From: an uncultured Rhizobiaceae group bacterium
Lineage (GTDB): Bacteria > Pseudomonadota > Alphaproteobacteria > Rhizobiales > Rhizobiaceae
NCBI GenBank assembly: GCA_938010435.1
Contig: CALLUS010000023.1
Span: 1-64,000 of the forward strand
Direction: 5' to 3'
Length of the DNA stretch: 64,000 nt
A model generated the notes under the pieces. That model saw nothing but the letters and a program-made list of their open reading frames with translations. It searched no databases and was not told the origin of the DNA. Below are positions 1 to 8,155 of the stretch, one piece after another. Position 1 is the stretch's first letter. Each line of letters begins with the position of its first letter. Both the position numbers and the translations under genes were made by a program.

Positions 1-202
1 CTCAAATATATAAGAGATCACAATGAACTGATTCATAAGTTCAAGAAAATACGAGATATGGAAAATATTTTACATATCCACACCCTATTTATTATAAATA
101 AAAATCCTAACAATAAATCTCAACGCACCACTCAACCAAAATAAACAATGTCCTTTCAAACAATTCAATCAAATAACATCGCAAACTTAGAATTAGGGGG
201 AC
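1..202. other. AT-rich leading stretch, no gene seen
   Basis: Very AT-rich sequence at the window edge. I see no open frame with a plausible start and no RNA gene. It lies just beyond the 3' end of a transposase remnant, so it may be decayed mobile-element flank, but no terminal inverted repeat could be recognised. Confidence 0.4.
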
Positions 203-478
203 TCAATTGGCCCAACGCCTGATTGGGAAGAGTTGAAACATTGCGAGGAAGTTCTGTGCTTCCGTCTCAAACCTCGTTGCCAGTCTTCGCATGCCCTTCA
301 TTTTGCAAAAGAAACGCTCGACAACATTTCTATATCTGTAGAGCCCTGCGTCATGCGGAATTGGTTTACGGGTATTATTTTTGAATGGAATGACTGCCAA
401 CGCACCTTCATCGGTGACTTGTTGCCTAATCTTTGCGCTACCATAAGCCTTGTTTGCAACAATGGCGGGCGGTTGTTT
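203..478 (-). pseudogene. IS5-family transposase remnant (C-terminal part)
   Basis: The minus strand encodes only the C-terminal part of an IS5-type DDE transposase. Recognisable pieces in order are ANKAYGS (the region after the second catalytic Asp), IPFKNNTRKPIPHD, YRYRNVVERFFCKMKG (the DDE Glu region, Y-(2)-R-(3)-E-(6)-K signature) and RLATRFE...NFLAMFQL. The match runs upstream of the first ATG of the frame (about 400) to about 478, after which similarity stops. The N-terminal half with the first catalytic Asp is absent, so the element is dead. The same frame is separated only by a TGA (515-517) from the secreted protein encoded upstream, which suggests the insertion clipped that gene's 3' end. 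Confidence 0.75.
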
Positions 479-514
479 TTGCCAATCCAGAAAGCATGTA
501 TCACACGTAGATGT

Positions 515-895
515 TCACAAACCTGGACAACGCATTAGAAGGTCGTTTGATCTGTGAATGTCCCAGCGCAGTTTTAAGTTGTTGCTTGAGAGTTCAAACC
601 CTAGAAAATAACTGCGTACAGAGTCTTCGCCGCATTGGGCGTTTGATGCTGTGAAAAAACCGTTCTTGCGTGTTTCAATGGGCCCCCAATTAAGGTTGCA
701 CCAGAAAGTTCCCTGCCTCAACCAATGTGAGTTGATCACAAACGGTTCCGAGAGAACTGTTCCGTCAGGCTTTATTGGTTTGCGCGCACATTGTTTCGCT
801 GTGCCCCACGTTCCATAAAAAACCTCACGCACATCTGCGGTGGCACTTGCGGGCACTGACAAAACGAAAAAGATTATTAGAAAAGCGTAGCGCAT
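515..895 (-). CDS. Small secreted protein of unknown function
   Basis: 126 residues. An N-terminal signal peptide is clear (MRYAFLIIFFVLSVPASATA, cleavage probably after ASA or ATA), giving a mature periplasmic protein of about 105 residues. The mature part carries four cysteines (KQC, WC, AQC, RC), an arrangement common in small disulfide-bonded periplasmic proteins. I do not recognise the family. The stop codon coincides with the edge of a transposase remnant, so the natural C-terminus may be lost or altered. The downstream minus-strand frame continues directly into transposase sequence. Confidence 0.6.
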   Translation of the reverse strand: MRYAFLIIFFVLSVPASATADVREVFYGTWGTAKQCARKPIKPDGTVLSEPFVINSHWLRQGTFWCNLNWGPIETRKNGFFTASNAQCGEDSVRSYFLGFELSSNNLKLRWDIHRSNDLLMRCPGL

Positions 896-1002
896 TCAAT
901 TTCTGTATCGGCCTAACATTACGACAGCAAATCAATTTGGCATGACCAACTCGTGTCGGATTCAAAAGCGCCCTGCACCACCAATACAGTTTGGGAACGT
1001 TG

Positions 1003-1233
1003 TCAGCCAACCACCAGCGCCATTGCCCACCACACGACAAATGTACCAAACACCCACGCAATCGCCATGCCCCCCCACAACGTCCACGCATAGCGGGATT
1101 TTGCGTTCTCGCTGGCGTCCGTTCCGTTGGCCAGATCTCTAAACAGGAATATGGATGGCAGGATGCCGACTGGAATGGCCAGCATTCCAACCACAACGGA
1201 AATCAAAAACTTGGTGATAAGAAACAGGCTCAT
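1003..1233 (-). CDS. Small two-helix membrane protein, unknown
   Basis: 76 residues from the ATG at 1233 (MSLFLITK). An ATG eight codons further upstream is less likely, because a GGAA sits about ten bases before the chosen start. Two hydrophobic segments (about residues 5-30 and 49-74) flank a short polar loop containing RDLANGTDASENAKSR. No family recognised. The gene is followed by the terminator-separated transporter block on one side and the secreted 126-residue protein on the other, all on the minus strand. Confidence 0.5.
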   Translation of the reverse strand: MSLFLITKFLISVVVGMLAIPVGILPSIFLFRDLANGTDASENAKSRYAWTLWGGMAIAWVFGTFVVWWAMALVVG

Positions 1234-1260
1234 TGATGTGGTTTCCGTGCAGCACAAATA

Positions 1261-1294
1261 AAAGGGGCACCACGTTGATACGCGATGCCCCTTT
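1261..1294 (-). terminator. Rho-independent terminator after the BMP transporter operon
   Basis: Perfect nine-base-pair stem AAAGGGGCA / TGCCCCTTT around a 16-base loop. On the minus strand it is followed by TTTATTT. It lies 22 bases beyond the stop of the substrate-binding protein gene and so should end that operon. Confidence 0.7.
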
Positions 1295-1315
1295 CGAATT
1301 TCTTTAAACGAAAAC

Positions 1316-2395
1316 TTATTTTGGCAGTTTGTCGTCTACGCCTTTGACGTAGAAGTTCATGCCGAGCATTGTGCCGATATCGGCTTTCTCGCCGTCTTTG
1401 AGCCAAACAGTGCCGTCTTGCTTGGTCACAGGGCCTGTGAATGGTTCAAAGCTGCCGTCACGAATGCTCTCTTCGGTTTTCTTGGCCATAGCTGCCACAT
1501 CGTCTGGCATGTTGGTATAAGGTGCCATGGCAACACTGCCGTGATCCATTCCGTGCCAAACATCTTGCTGCTTCCAGGTGCCGTCAATAACCGCTTTTAC
1601 GCGCTCTTTGTAGTAAGGCGCCCAATCATCGATGATTGCAGTCAGCTGTGTTTTTGGACCAAATTTGATCATGTCAGAAGCTTGACCGAAAGCTTTAATG
1701 CCGCGTTCAGCTGCAACCTGCATAGCAGCGGTTGAGTCTGTGTGCTGTGTCAAAATATCGACACCCTGGTCGATCAAGGCTTTTGCCGCATCAGCTTCCT
1801 TTGGTGGATCAAACCATGTGGAAACCCAAACAACCTTCAATTTGAAGTCTGGATTGACGGACTGAGCACCCAAGATGAAGGAGTTGATGCCACGCACAAC
1901 TTCTGGGATCGGGAATGATGCGATGTAACCCGCAACGCCTGTCTTGGACATTTTGGCCGCGATTTGGCCTTGCACATAACGACCTTGATAGAACTTGGAC
2001 GAATATGTGGAAACATTTGGATGCTCACGCTTGTAACCCGTGGCGTGTTCGAACTTCACATCAGGATGCTTTGCAGCGGCTTTGTTGGTTGGGTCCATGT
2101 AGTTGAAGGACGTTGTGAAGATGATGTTGCAGCCTGAACGCGCAAACGCTTCGATTGGACGCTGGGCTTCAGCAGATTCTGGAACGTTTTCCAAAAATGC
2201 AGTTTCCACCTTATCACCGAATTCAGCTTCAACAGCTTTACGGCCTTCATCATGCTGGTATGTCCAGCCGAAATCGCCCGTTGGGCCAATATAGATAAAG
2301 CATGCTTTGGTTTTTGCGTGGCCATCTGCTTGGGCAGCGCCCGCTGACAGCATGACAGCTGCGGAAGCAGCCAATGCGAAAAGTGTCTTTTTCAT
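1316..2395 (-). CDS. BMP-family ABC transporter substrate-binding protein
   Basis: 359 residues, Sec signal peptide (MKKTLFALAASAAVMLSAGAAQA). The start of the mature chain, FIYIGPTGDFGWTYQHDEG, and the following segments GCNIIFTTSFNYMDP and GYIASFPIPEVVRGIN are typical of the basic membrane protein (BMP/PnrA) family, periplasmic receptors that in characterised members bind purine nucleosides. Residues FDPPKEADAAKALIDQGVDIL and the QHTDSTAAMQ stretch match the family as well. It is the last gene of a four-gene minus-strand set with two permeases and a double ATPase. A 78-base gap separates it from the permease gene, so it may have extra regulation for higher expression. The ligand is inferred from family only. 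Confidence 0.9.
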   Translation of the reverse strand: MKKTLFALAASAAVMLSAGAAQADGHAKTKACFIYIGPTGDFGWTYQHDEGRKAVEAEFGDKVETAFLENVPESAEAQRPIEAFARSGCNIIFTTSFNYMDPTNKAAAKHPDVKFEHATGYKREHPNVSTYSSKFYQGRYVQGQIAAKMSKTGVAGYIASFPIPEVVRGINSFILGAQSVNPDFKLKVVWVSTWFDPPKEADAAKALIDQGVDILTQHTDSTAAMQVAAERGIKAFGQASDMIKFGPKTQLTAIIDDWAPYYKERVKAVIDGTWKQQDVWHGMDHGSVAMAPYTNMPDDVAAMAKKTEESIRDGSFEPFTGPVTKQDGTVWLKDGEKADIGTMLGMNFYVKGVDDKLPK

Positions 2396-2473
2396 GAGGT
2401 ATTCCCTGTGGTTTTGAGCTTGCGCCCCGTAAGTTATAGCTATAAATCAGTATTTTATGACGGTTAGTTAATG

Positions 2474-3394
2474 TTATCTATCAGGAACAAAGCTTTGTCC
2501 TAGTGATGCCGGTGTGTTGAGCATGGTCATTCTGCGATTTCTCGCAATTAAAACCAAGACGACGATGGTTGCAATATAGGGCAGTGAAGTTAGGAACTGC
2601 GCGGGAATCGCAATGCCAATCGCCTGTGCATGAAATTGGCCAATGGTGACTGTGCCGAACAGATAAGCCCCCACCAACACGCGCCCGGGTCTCCATGAAG
2701 CGAAGACCACCAAAGCCAATGCAATCCAGCCCCTACCCGCCGTCATGCCTTCCACCCACTGTGGTACATAGACAAGCGACAAGTGTGCGCCCGCGAGGCC
2801 AGCGCAAGCGCCACCGAACAAGACAGCCAGATAGCGCACCTTGATGACGTTGATGCCAAGCGCATGGGCGGATGTGTGATTATCGCCAACAGAGCGCAAT
2901 GTCAGGCCCGCACGGGTTTTGAACAGGAACCAATACACACCGAAGACAAGCGCGATTGAGATATAGAAAATGAGGTCTTGGCCAAAGATCAGTTTTCCGA
3001 TGATTGGCAGATCAGTCAGTATGGGAATATCCAACGCTTCCATACGAATGCCCGGACGACCAACAAAGCCTTCACCGATCATGCCAGACAAGCCAATTCC
3101 TAGAATGGTAAGCGCAAGCCCTGTCGCGACCTGGTTCGCCACAAGTGTAAGCGTGAGAAAGGCAAATAACAGCGAGAACAAAGCTCCTGCCCCCATGGCG
3201 ACCAGTGCGCCAAGATAAGGATTGCCCGTTACCTGTGCCGTGGCGAAGCCTGCCACTGCGCCCATAATCATCATGCCTTCTACGCCGAGATTAAGCACGC
3301 CAGAACGTTCCACCACGAGTTCGCCAGTTGCCGCGAGGAGCAACGGCGTTGAAGCTGCGCAGATGGAAAGAATGATGCTGATCCAAACGTCCAT
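2474..3394 (-). CDS. ABC transporter permease (BMP/nucleoside type, YufQ-like)
   Basis: 306 residues starting at MDVWISII. This ATG overlaps the stop codon of the upstream permease as TGATG, so the two are translationally coupled. A longer frame start 20 codons upstream is inside the neighbour and is rejected. The sequence GVLNLGVEGMMIMGAV is the characteristic segment of branched-chain/nucleoside-type inner membrane permeases. About eight to nine hydrophobic helices are visible. Together with the partner permease at 3394-4527 it should form the membrane channel for the BMP receptor. Confidence 0.88.
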   Translation of the reverse strand: MDVWISIILSICAASTPLLLAATGELVVERSGVLNLGVEGMMIMGAVAGFATAQVTGNPYLGALVAMGAGALFSLLFAFLTLTLVANQVATGLALTILGIGLSGMIGEGFVGRPGIRMEALDIPILTDLPIIGKLIFGQDLIFYISIALVFGVYWFLFKTRAGLTLRSVGDNHTSAHALGINVIKVRYLAVLFGGACAGLAGAHLSLVYVPQWVEGMTAGRGWIALALVVFASWRPGRVLVGAYLFGTVTIGQFHAQAIGIAIPAQFLTSLPYIATIVVLVLIARNRRMTMLNTPASLGQSFVPDR

Positions 3395-4527
3395 CACGCC
3401 ACCGCCTCTACTGCTGCGACCAACCGAACCCGATAATGAATAAGCGTGTCGCATGCCAAAACGAAGAACAGCAGAAGGCCTTGGAACACGCGAGCTGCAC
3501 GGTCAGAAACACCAAGGCTAATTTGCGCTGCTTCGCCTCCGATATAGGACAGCGCCAACACGAGTGCCGCAGCCACTATGCCCAACGGATTCAAGCGTCC
3601 AAGAAATGCAACAATGATCGCCGTAAATCCGTATCCCAAGCTCAATTTATCATCGAGCTTTTCAACAGAGCCTGAGACTTCGGAAATACCAGCTAAGCCA
3701 GCCATCGCGCCGGAAAATAGGAATGCAAAGACTGTCATATTCTTGGCACTGAATCCGGCGAACCTTCCGGCACGCGGGCTTTGGCCCAGAACCGTGATTT
3801 CGAACCCCTTGCTGGTTTTCGCCAGCATGAACCAAACGGCAATGGCTGCAACGACCGCAATCACCGCCCCATAGTGGGCATCAGCATGTTGCCAAAGCGA
3901 TGGCAGCACGGCGCTTTCGTTGAACGATTTTGTGCCTGGAAAGCCCATTCCCTTTGGGTCGCGCCACGGGCCCCGCACAATCCAATCCACGAGCTGTTGC
4001 GCCACATAGACCAACATCAAACTTGTGAGAATTTCATTGGTGCCAAAGCGAGATTTCAAAATGGCTGGAATGAACCCATAAAGCGCACCACCCAACATGC
4101 CCATAATCAAAACCAATGGTAACGTTAGCGGCGAATTCCAATCATTGAACAAAACCGGGATCATCGCGCCAAACATTCCGCCAATGAGATATTGTCCTTC
4201 GGCCCCGATGTTCCAATTGCCCGAGCGGAAACACACGGCTAAACCCACCGCGATAAGTGCCAACGGTGTGGCCTTCACCAAAATCTGTTCGAGACTCCAA
4301 CCGTTGGGCACTATTCCCTCAAAGCTGAAGTCACTGAATATGGGGCCCATATCGAATTTTAAAAACAAAGGCTCTATGAAGTAGGAATAGAGCGAAGCAA
4401 ATGGTGGCTTGCCCAAAATGACAAACATGATCGCGCCAGCGACCAGTGTCAGCACCAATGCGATAAAGGGAGAAAGGATGGAAAAGAGCGTGGATGCCCC
4501 TGCCCGTTTTTGGAGTTCCAGCCTCAT
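3394..4527 (-). CDS. ABC transporter permease (BMP/nucleoside type, YufP-like)
   Basis: 377 residues, strongly hydrophobic. The segment WNIGAEGQYLIGGMFGA is the family hallmark. The N-terminal extension with a hydrophobic helix and a periplasmic loop (about residues 20-80) is typical of the larger of the two permeases in nucleoside-type importers. The ATG directly follows the TAG of the upstream ATPase gene (no gap), and its own TGA overlaps the start of the next permease. This shows a single, coupled transcription unit. Confidence 0.88.
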   Translation of the reverse strand: MRLELQKRAGASTLFSILSPFIALVLTLVAGAIMFVILGKPPFASLYSYFIEPLFLKFDMGPIFSDFSFEGIVPNGWSLEQILVKATPLALIAVGLAVCFRSGNWNIGAEGQYLIGGMFGAMIPVLFNDWNSPLTLPLVLIMGMLGGALYGFIPAILKSRFGTNEILTSLMLVYVAQQLVDWIVRGPWRDPKGMGFPGTKSFNESAVLPSLWQHADAHYGAVIAVVAAIAVWFMLAKTSKGFEITVLGQSPRAGRFAGFSAKNMTVFAFLFSGAMAGLAGISEVSGSVEKLDDKLSLGYGFTAIIVAFLGRLNPLGIVAAALVLALSYIGGEAAQISLGVSDRAARVFQGLLLFFVLACDTLIHYRVRLVAAVEAVA

Positions 4528-6108
4528 CTAGGCGGCCTCCCCGGATGCATCTACATTGTCACTGGAACCCGCCATCAACAGGCCAACGCGCTCACGGGTC
4601 ATGTTGGCGGTTGGCTCTGGCTGAGACAAACGTCCATCGGCCATAACAGCGATGCGGTCTGCAACTTCGAATATTTCATCCAGGTCTTGACTGATCATCA
4701 ACACGGCAGAACCAGATGCGGCCAGATCAATCAAAGCCTGACGAATATGTGTTGCCGCACCTGCATCCACACCCCAAGTGGGTTGGTTGACCAGTAAGAA
4801 GACAGGCTTGCGATCCAACTCACGCCCCACCACGAATTTTTGTAGGTTACCGCCCGACAATGCGGCTGCAGGTGGATTTTCGGCTGATTTACGAACGTCC
4901 ATCGCTTCCACCACACGCTTTGTGGCCGATTTGATAGCGTTTTTTGCGATGACTTTCAGGCTTCCACCTGATTGAAAGTCGTCGCTGTCCGACGCGTGGC
5001 GTGCCAGATACATGTTGTCGGATAGAGTAAGTGCGGGAACTGCGCCGTGGCCCAAACGTTCTTCTGGTACAAATGCACCACCGATTTTGCGGCGCTCTGA
5101 AATACCTAGATTTCCCACAACGTGACCGTCGATCACAACAGCATCGGCATTGGCAGCTACATCTTCGCCGGAGATCGCACCGAACAATTCGCCTTGCCCG
5201 TTTCCAGCAATGCCAGCAATTCCGACAACTTCACCTGCATTCACTTGGAGGTTTACGTTCTGCAATGCCACTGCAAATGGATGGGTGGATGGCATGTTCA
5301 AATTGTTCAGTTGCAAAACAACCTTGTCAGTGGCGGCGCTTTCGCGGTGAACCACTTCATCAATTTCCGCACCCACCATTTTGGACGCGAGCGAACCCGC
5401 TGTTTCTTCACGCGGATCACATGCATCGACCACTTGGCCATGGCGCATAATGGTGGCCGCGGAACACAGGCGCTGAACTTCTTCCAAACGGTGAGAGATA
5501 TAGAGAACCGACCGTCCCTCGTCGCGCAAACGAAACAAAGTTTCAAACAATGTATCCGCTTCCTGCGGCGTGAGAACCGATGTGGGTTCGTCGAGAATGA
5601 TCAACCTTGGGTCTTGCATCAGACAGCGGATGATTTCGACACGCTGACGTTCTCCCACGGACAAATCACCAACCACCGCATCTGGATCTAGCGGTAAGCC
5701 ATATTGTGTCGACAAGTCGCGGGTTCTTGTGGATATATTTTCCAACGGTGTGGCGGCATTGAAAGACAGAGCGATGTTTTCAGCCACCGTGAGCGCTTCA
5801 AACAGCGAGAAATGCTGGAACACCATTCCAATGCCCAACTCACGGGCTTCAGACGGCGAGCGCACAGTCACAGGTGCGCTATCCCACAGCACACCCCCCT
5901 CATTTGCTTGCAGTGAGCCAAACAGGATTTTCACAAGGGTCGATTTGCCCGCGCCATTCTCCCCCAAAAGCGCATGAATTTCGCCTTTTTGAATGGCAAA
6001 GTCCACATTATCATTTGCTTTCAATGTGTCAAATATCTTCGTAATGCCCCGCGCTTCAAGCAGTGGAACAGTCTTGACCGGCTCATCGAATTGTTGCGTT
6101 GCAGCCAT
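4528..6108 (-). CDS. ABC transporter double ATPase subunit (nucleoside/sugar type, YufO-like)
   Basis: 526 residues with two ABC domains in tandem. Domain 1 (about 15-245) has Walker A GENGAGKST, signature LSVGERQRVEI and Walker B RLIILDEPT. Domain 2 (about 265-510) has signature LSGGNLQKFVVGREL, but its P-loop reads GIAGNGQGEL and lacks the GKS/T, as is usual in the second half of this family. That domain is expected to be catalytically weak. First gene of the transporter operon. The order (ATPase, two permeases, receptor last) differs from the receptor-first order of Bacillus yufNOPQ. Confidence 0.9.
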   Translation of the reverse strand: MAATQQFDEPVKTVPLLEARGITKIFDTLKANDNVDFAIQKGEIHALLGENGAGKSTLVKILFGSLQANEGGVLWDSAPVTVRSPSEARELGIGMVFQHFSLFEALTVAENIALSFNAATPLENISTRTRDLSTQYGLPLDPDAVVGDLSVGERQRVEIIRCLMQDPRLIILDEPTSVLTPQEADTLFETLFRLRDEGRSVLYISHRLEEVQRLCSAATIMRHGQVVDACDPREETAGSLASKMVGAEIDEVVHRESAATDKVVLQLNNLNMPSTHPFAVALQNVNLQVNAGEVVGIAGIAGNGQGELFGAISGEDVAANADAVVIDGHVVGNLGISERRKIGGAFVPEERLGHGAVPALTLSDNMYLARHASDSDDFQSGGSLKVIAKNAIKSATKRVVEAMDVRKSAENPPAAALSGGNLQKFVVGRELDRKPVFLLVNQPTWGVDAGAATHIRQALIDLAASGSAVLMISQDLDEIFEVADRIAVMADGRLSQPEPTANMTRERVGLLMAGSSDNVDASGEAA

Positions 6109-6442
6109 GCGTTTTGTCTAGCAGCCAAAAGTGTTGAAGTTCGCCTTTGGGGAGATACTAGAGAATCACTGGTGAAAAGACATGTGTTTGTCGGGAGTTA
6201 TCCACGGAGTGTTTGGGGAGAGAACGATTACTTTTCAATGGCAGTTGTGCGGACCTTTGAGACCTTCAATCTGTGTCGCAAAGAGGAAGATTTTCGCAAT
6301 GGTTTTTAGCACCCTTTAATTTCAGTGGGTAAGCTGTCGCAAATTCTCGTCGCGAATTTGCTGATTGATTTTCCGTGGAGATTTGCCATTTCTACGATGT
6401 ATGAGGTTAGTTGCATCGGTAACTATAAGGAGAAAACGATTG
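6109..6442. other. Intergenic region between divergent genes
   Basis: About 330 bases between the start of the transporter ATPase gene (minus) and the start of a small membrane protein (plus). It must hold the promoters for both directions. I could not assign clear -35/-10 elements. An octamer TTATCCAC at 6198-6205 resembles a DnaA box but stands alone. A ribosome binding site AAGGAG at about 6427-6432 belongs to the downstream gene. Confidence 0.4.
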
Positions 6443-6772
6443 ATGTATCTGAAGTCGGTTCGGTTTCTAGATGTTTTGTGTTTGGGTGTAATTTTGACAG
6501 CTGGTTTGATGTTGCAATGGATGTTTCCGACAATTGAGTGGTTTCAACGCTCCGGTGCTGTTTGCGTTGGTATTGGCGTTGTTGTTGCATCACATTCAAA
6601 TCGCGAACGCCCAAAGCAATATTGGGGAGGAAATGCATTTGGATCAGGTGACAAAATAGATCCTGATGAAATGCACCGAATTGGTATTGCAAACACCTCA
6701 ATGTGGGCTGTAGTCGGAACTCTTGTTTGGGGATTTGGTGACTTAGTACATCAATTGATATGTTTTAAATGA
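6443..6772 (+). CDS. Small membrane protein of unknown function
   Basis: 109 residues. The start ATG (MYLKSVRF) is chosen because AAGGAG lies eight to ten bases upstream; an upstream in-frame start at 6365 has no such site. Hydrophobic segments are seen at about residues 9-30, 37-51 and 83-105, the last interrupted by a Trp/Gly-rich turn (VVGTLVWGFGD). The central polar stretch NRERPKQYWGGNAFGSGDKIDPDEMHR should be outside the bilayer. I do not recognise the family. It is followed after 43 bases by another small membrane protein on the same strand. Confidence 0.5.
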   Translation: MYLKSVRFLDVLCLGVILTAGLMLQWMFPTIEWFQRSGAVCVGIGVVVASHSNRERPKQYWGGNAFGSGDKIDPDEMHRIGIANTSMWAVVGTLVWGFGDLVHQLICFK

Positions 6773-6815
6773 GCTGGAAATAGATATTTCTGATTTGGCA
6801 ATTTGACAGAGGAAC

Positions 6816-7058
6816 TTGATCATTTCGTTGAATATAGCTTTAATTTTGGGTGTAATCCCCATGATACTCGCCATTATTTTGTATACTTGGGACAATCGCG
6901 GGTGGAAGTATTTTTGGCTTATCCCAACTTGGTTGCCCGGACTTTTGGTTGCATTGAGCATAATTGGGTCGATTGTCATTCCCCTGAGTTTTGATGGTAT
7001 AGGAAATCGAAGCGACGATTGCATCGAATACGGTTCTGGGATTACTCGCACTTGCTGA
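6816..7058 (+). CDS. Small two-helix membrane protein, unknown
   Basis: Up to 80 residues. There is no ATG near the beginning of the hydrophobic part. TTG at 6816 (after AGAGGA, but only two bases away) or TTG at 6828 are possible starts. Two hydrophobic segments (about 3-24 and 38-59) are linked by WDNRGWKYFWLIPTW, and the tail contains two cysteines (DDCIEYG and a C-terminal RTC). Family not recognised. Close spacing behind the 109-residue membrane protein suggests one transcript. Confidence 0.4.
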   Translation: MIISLNIALILGVIPMILAIILYTWDNRGWKYFWLIPTWLPGLLVALSIIGSIVIPLSFDGIGNRSDDCIEYGSGITRTC

Positions 7059-7177
7059 ACTGTCGCAAAAGCTATGCTTCTTACGATCGGTTTTTGCGTG
7101 TCGTAATCAAAGCAATTGGTTCGATGTTTTCTTGTCGAAGAGGGCTCATTACAGACTTCAGTGACTATCTGCCTCCC

Positions 7178-8155
7178 TCAAGGCATCAACAGTGTCGACC
7201 CAACGGTCTTGCGCCCCTCCATCGCAATATGAGCGCCTTGCACATCTTCCAGCGCGAAGCGTTGATTGATTGCGATTTTGACGGTTCCTACCTTCACCAC
7301 ATTAAACAAATCATTGGCGGTTTCAGCCAGCAGTTCTGGTGTCCTGATGTAATGGAATAACGTCGGACGTGTGGCGAAGAGAGAGCCTTTTTGGGATAGG
7401 ATCGCCAAATTGACTTCCGGCAGTGGGCCAGAGGATTGCCCAAAACTTGCCCATGTGCCCAGCGGTTTGATGCAATCGAGGGAGTGGGGAAATGTGTCTT
7501 TGCCTACGGAGTCATAAACCACTTCACAGCCTTTACCGCTGGTGATGTCCTTCACCCGTTCGACAAAATTTTCTGTATTGTAGTTGATCATGTGATCGTA
7601 GCCGTTTTGTTTGGCGAGTTCACATTTCTCGTCAGATCCTGCTGTTCCAATAGCTGTTACGCCAAGGCTTTTGGCCCACTGACCTGCAATGAGCCCCACT
7701 CCACCTGCGGCCGCGTGGAACAAGATCGTATCGCCCGCTTTGACCTTGTAGGTGGCGCGCAGCAGATAGCGCGCTGTCATGCCCTTTAACATCATGGATG
7801 CAGCAGTCTCGTCGCTTATTCCTTGAGGAATTTTCACAAGGCTTGCGGCTGAGATATTTCGCACTTCTGCATAAGCGCCGACGGGGGCCGCCGCATAGGC
7901 CACTCTGTCTCCCACTGAGAAGCTGGTGACCCCATCCCCCAAAGCAATGATTTCACCTGCGCCTTCCATGCCGGGGGTGAAAGGCATCTGAGGTGCAGGA
8001 TATAGGCCTGTTCTGAAATAGACGTCGATGAAGTTGAGACCTATGGCAGTTTGTTTGATCTGTACTTCGCCTACATCGGGCGCCGCGATGTCACGCTCAA
8101 CCAATGTTAAAACCTCTGGACCGCCAGTTTGTGTAACTTCAATCAACTTACTCAT
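7178..8155 (-). CDS. qor: NADPH:quinone oxidoreductase (zeta-crystallin type)
   Basis: 325 residues, medium-chain reductase/dehydrogenase fold without structural zinc cysteines. Landmarks are IGLNFIDVYFRTGLYP, PFTPGMEGAGEI, the Rossmann segment HAAAGGVGLIAGQWAK (cofactor binding, NADPH type), YDSVGKDTF and FGQSSGPLPE. These match QOR proteins that reduce quinones with NADPH in the cytosol. Its ATG overlaps the end of the upstream MFS gene by eight bases, so it is the last gene of a pcs-terC-MFS-qor string on the minus strand. The physiological substrate is not evident. Confidence 0.88.
   Translation of the reverse strand: MSKLIEVTQTGGPEVLTLVERDIAAPDVGEVQIKQTAIGLNFIDVYFRTGLYPAPQMPFTPGMEGAGEIIALGDGVTSFSVGDRVAYAAAPVGAYAEVRNISAASLVKIPQGISDETAASMMLKGMTARYLLRATYKVKAGDTILFHAAAGGVGLIAGQWAKSLGVTAIGTAGSDEKCELAKQNGYDHMINYNTENFVERVKDITSGKGCEVVYDSVGKDTFPHSLDCIKPLGTWASFGQSSGPLPEVNLAILSQKGSLFATRPTLFHYIRTPELLAETANDLFNVVKVGTVKIAINQRFALEDVQGAHIAMEGRKTVGSTLLMP

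Noticed and set aside
6198-6205. DnaA-box-like octamer TTATCCAC
   Set aside because: Single copy with no cluster, no AT-rich unwinding element and no origin-linked genes, so no replication origin is claimed.
5974-6309. Plus-strand frame across the ATPase gene start and the intergenic region
   Set aside because: The first half is antisense to the Walker A region of the ATPase, there is no ribosome binding site and no recognisable product.
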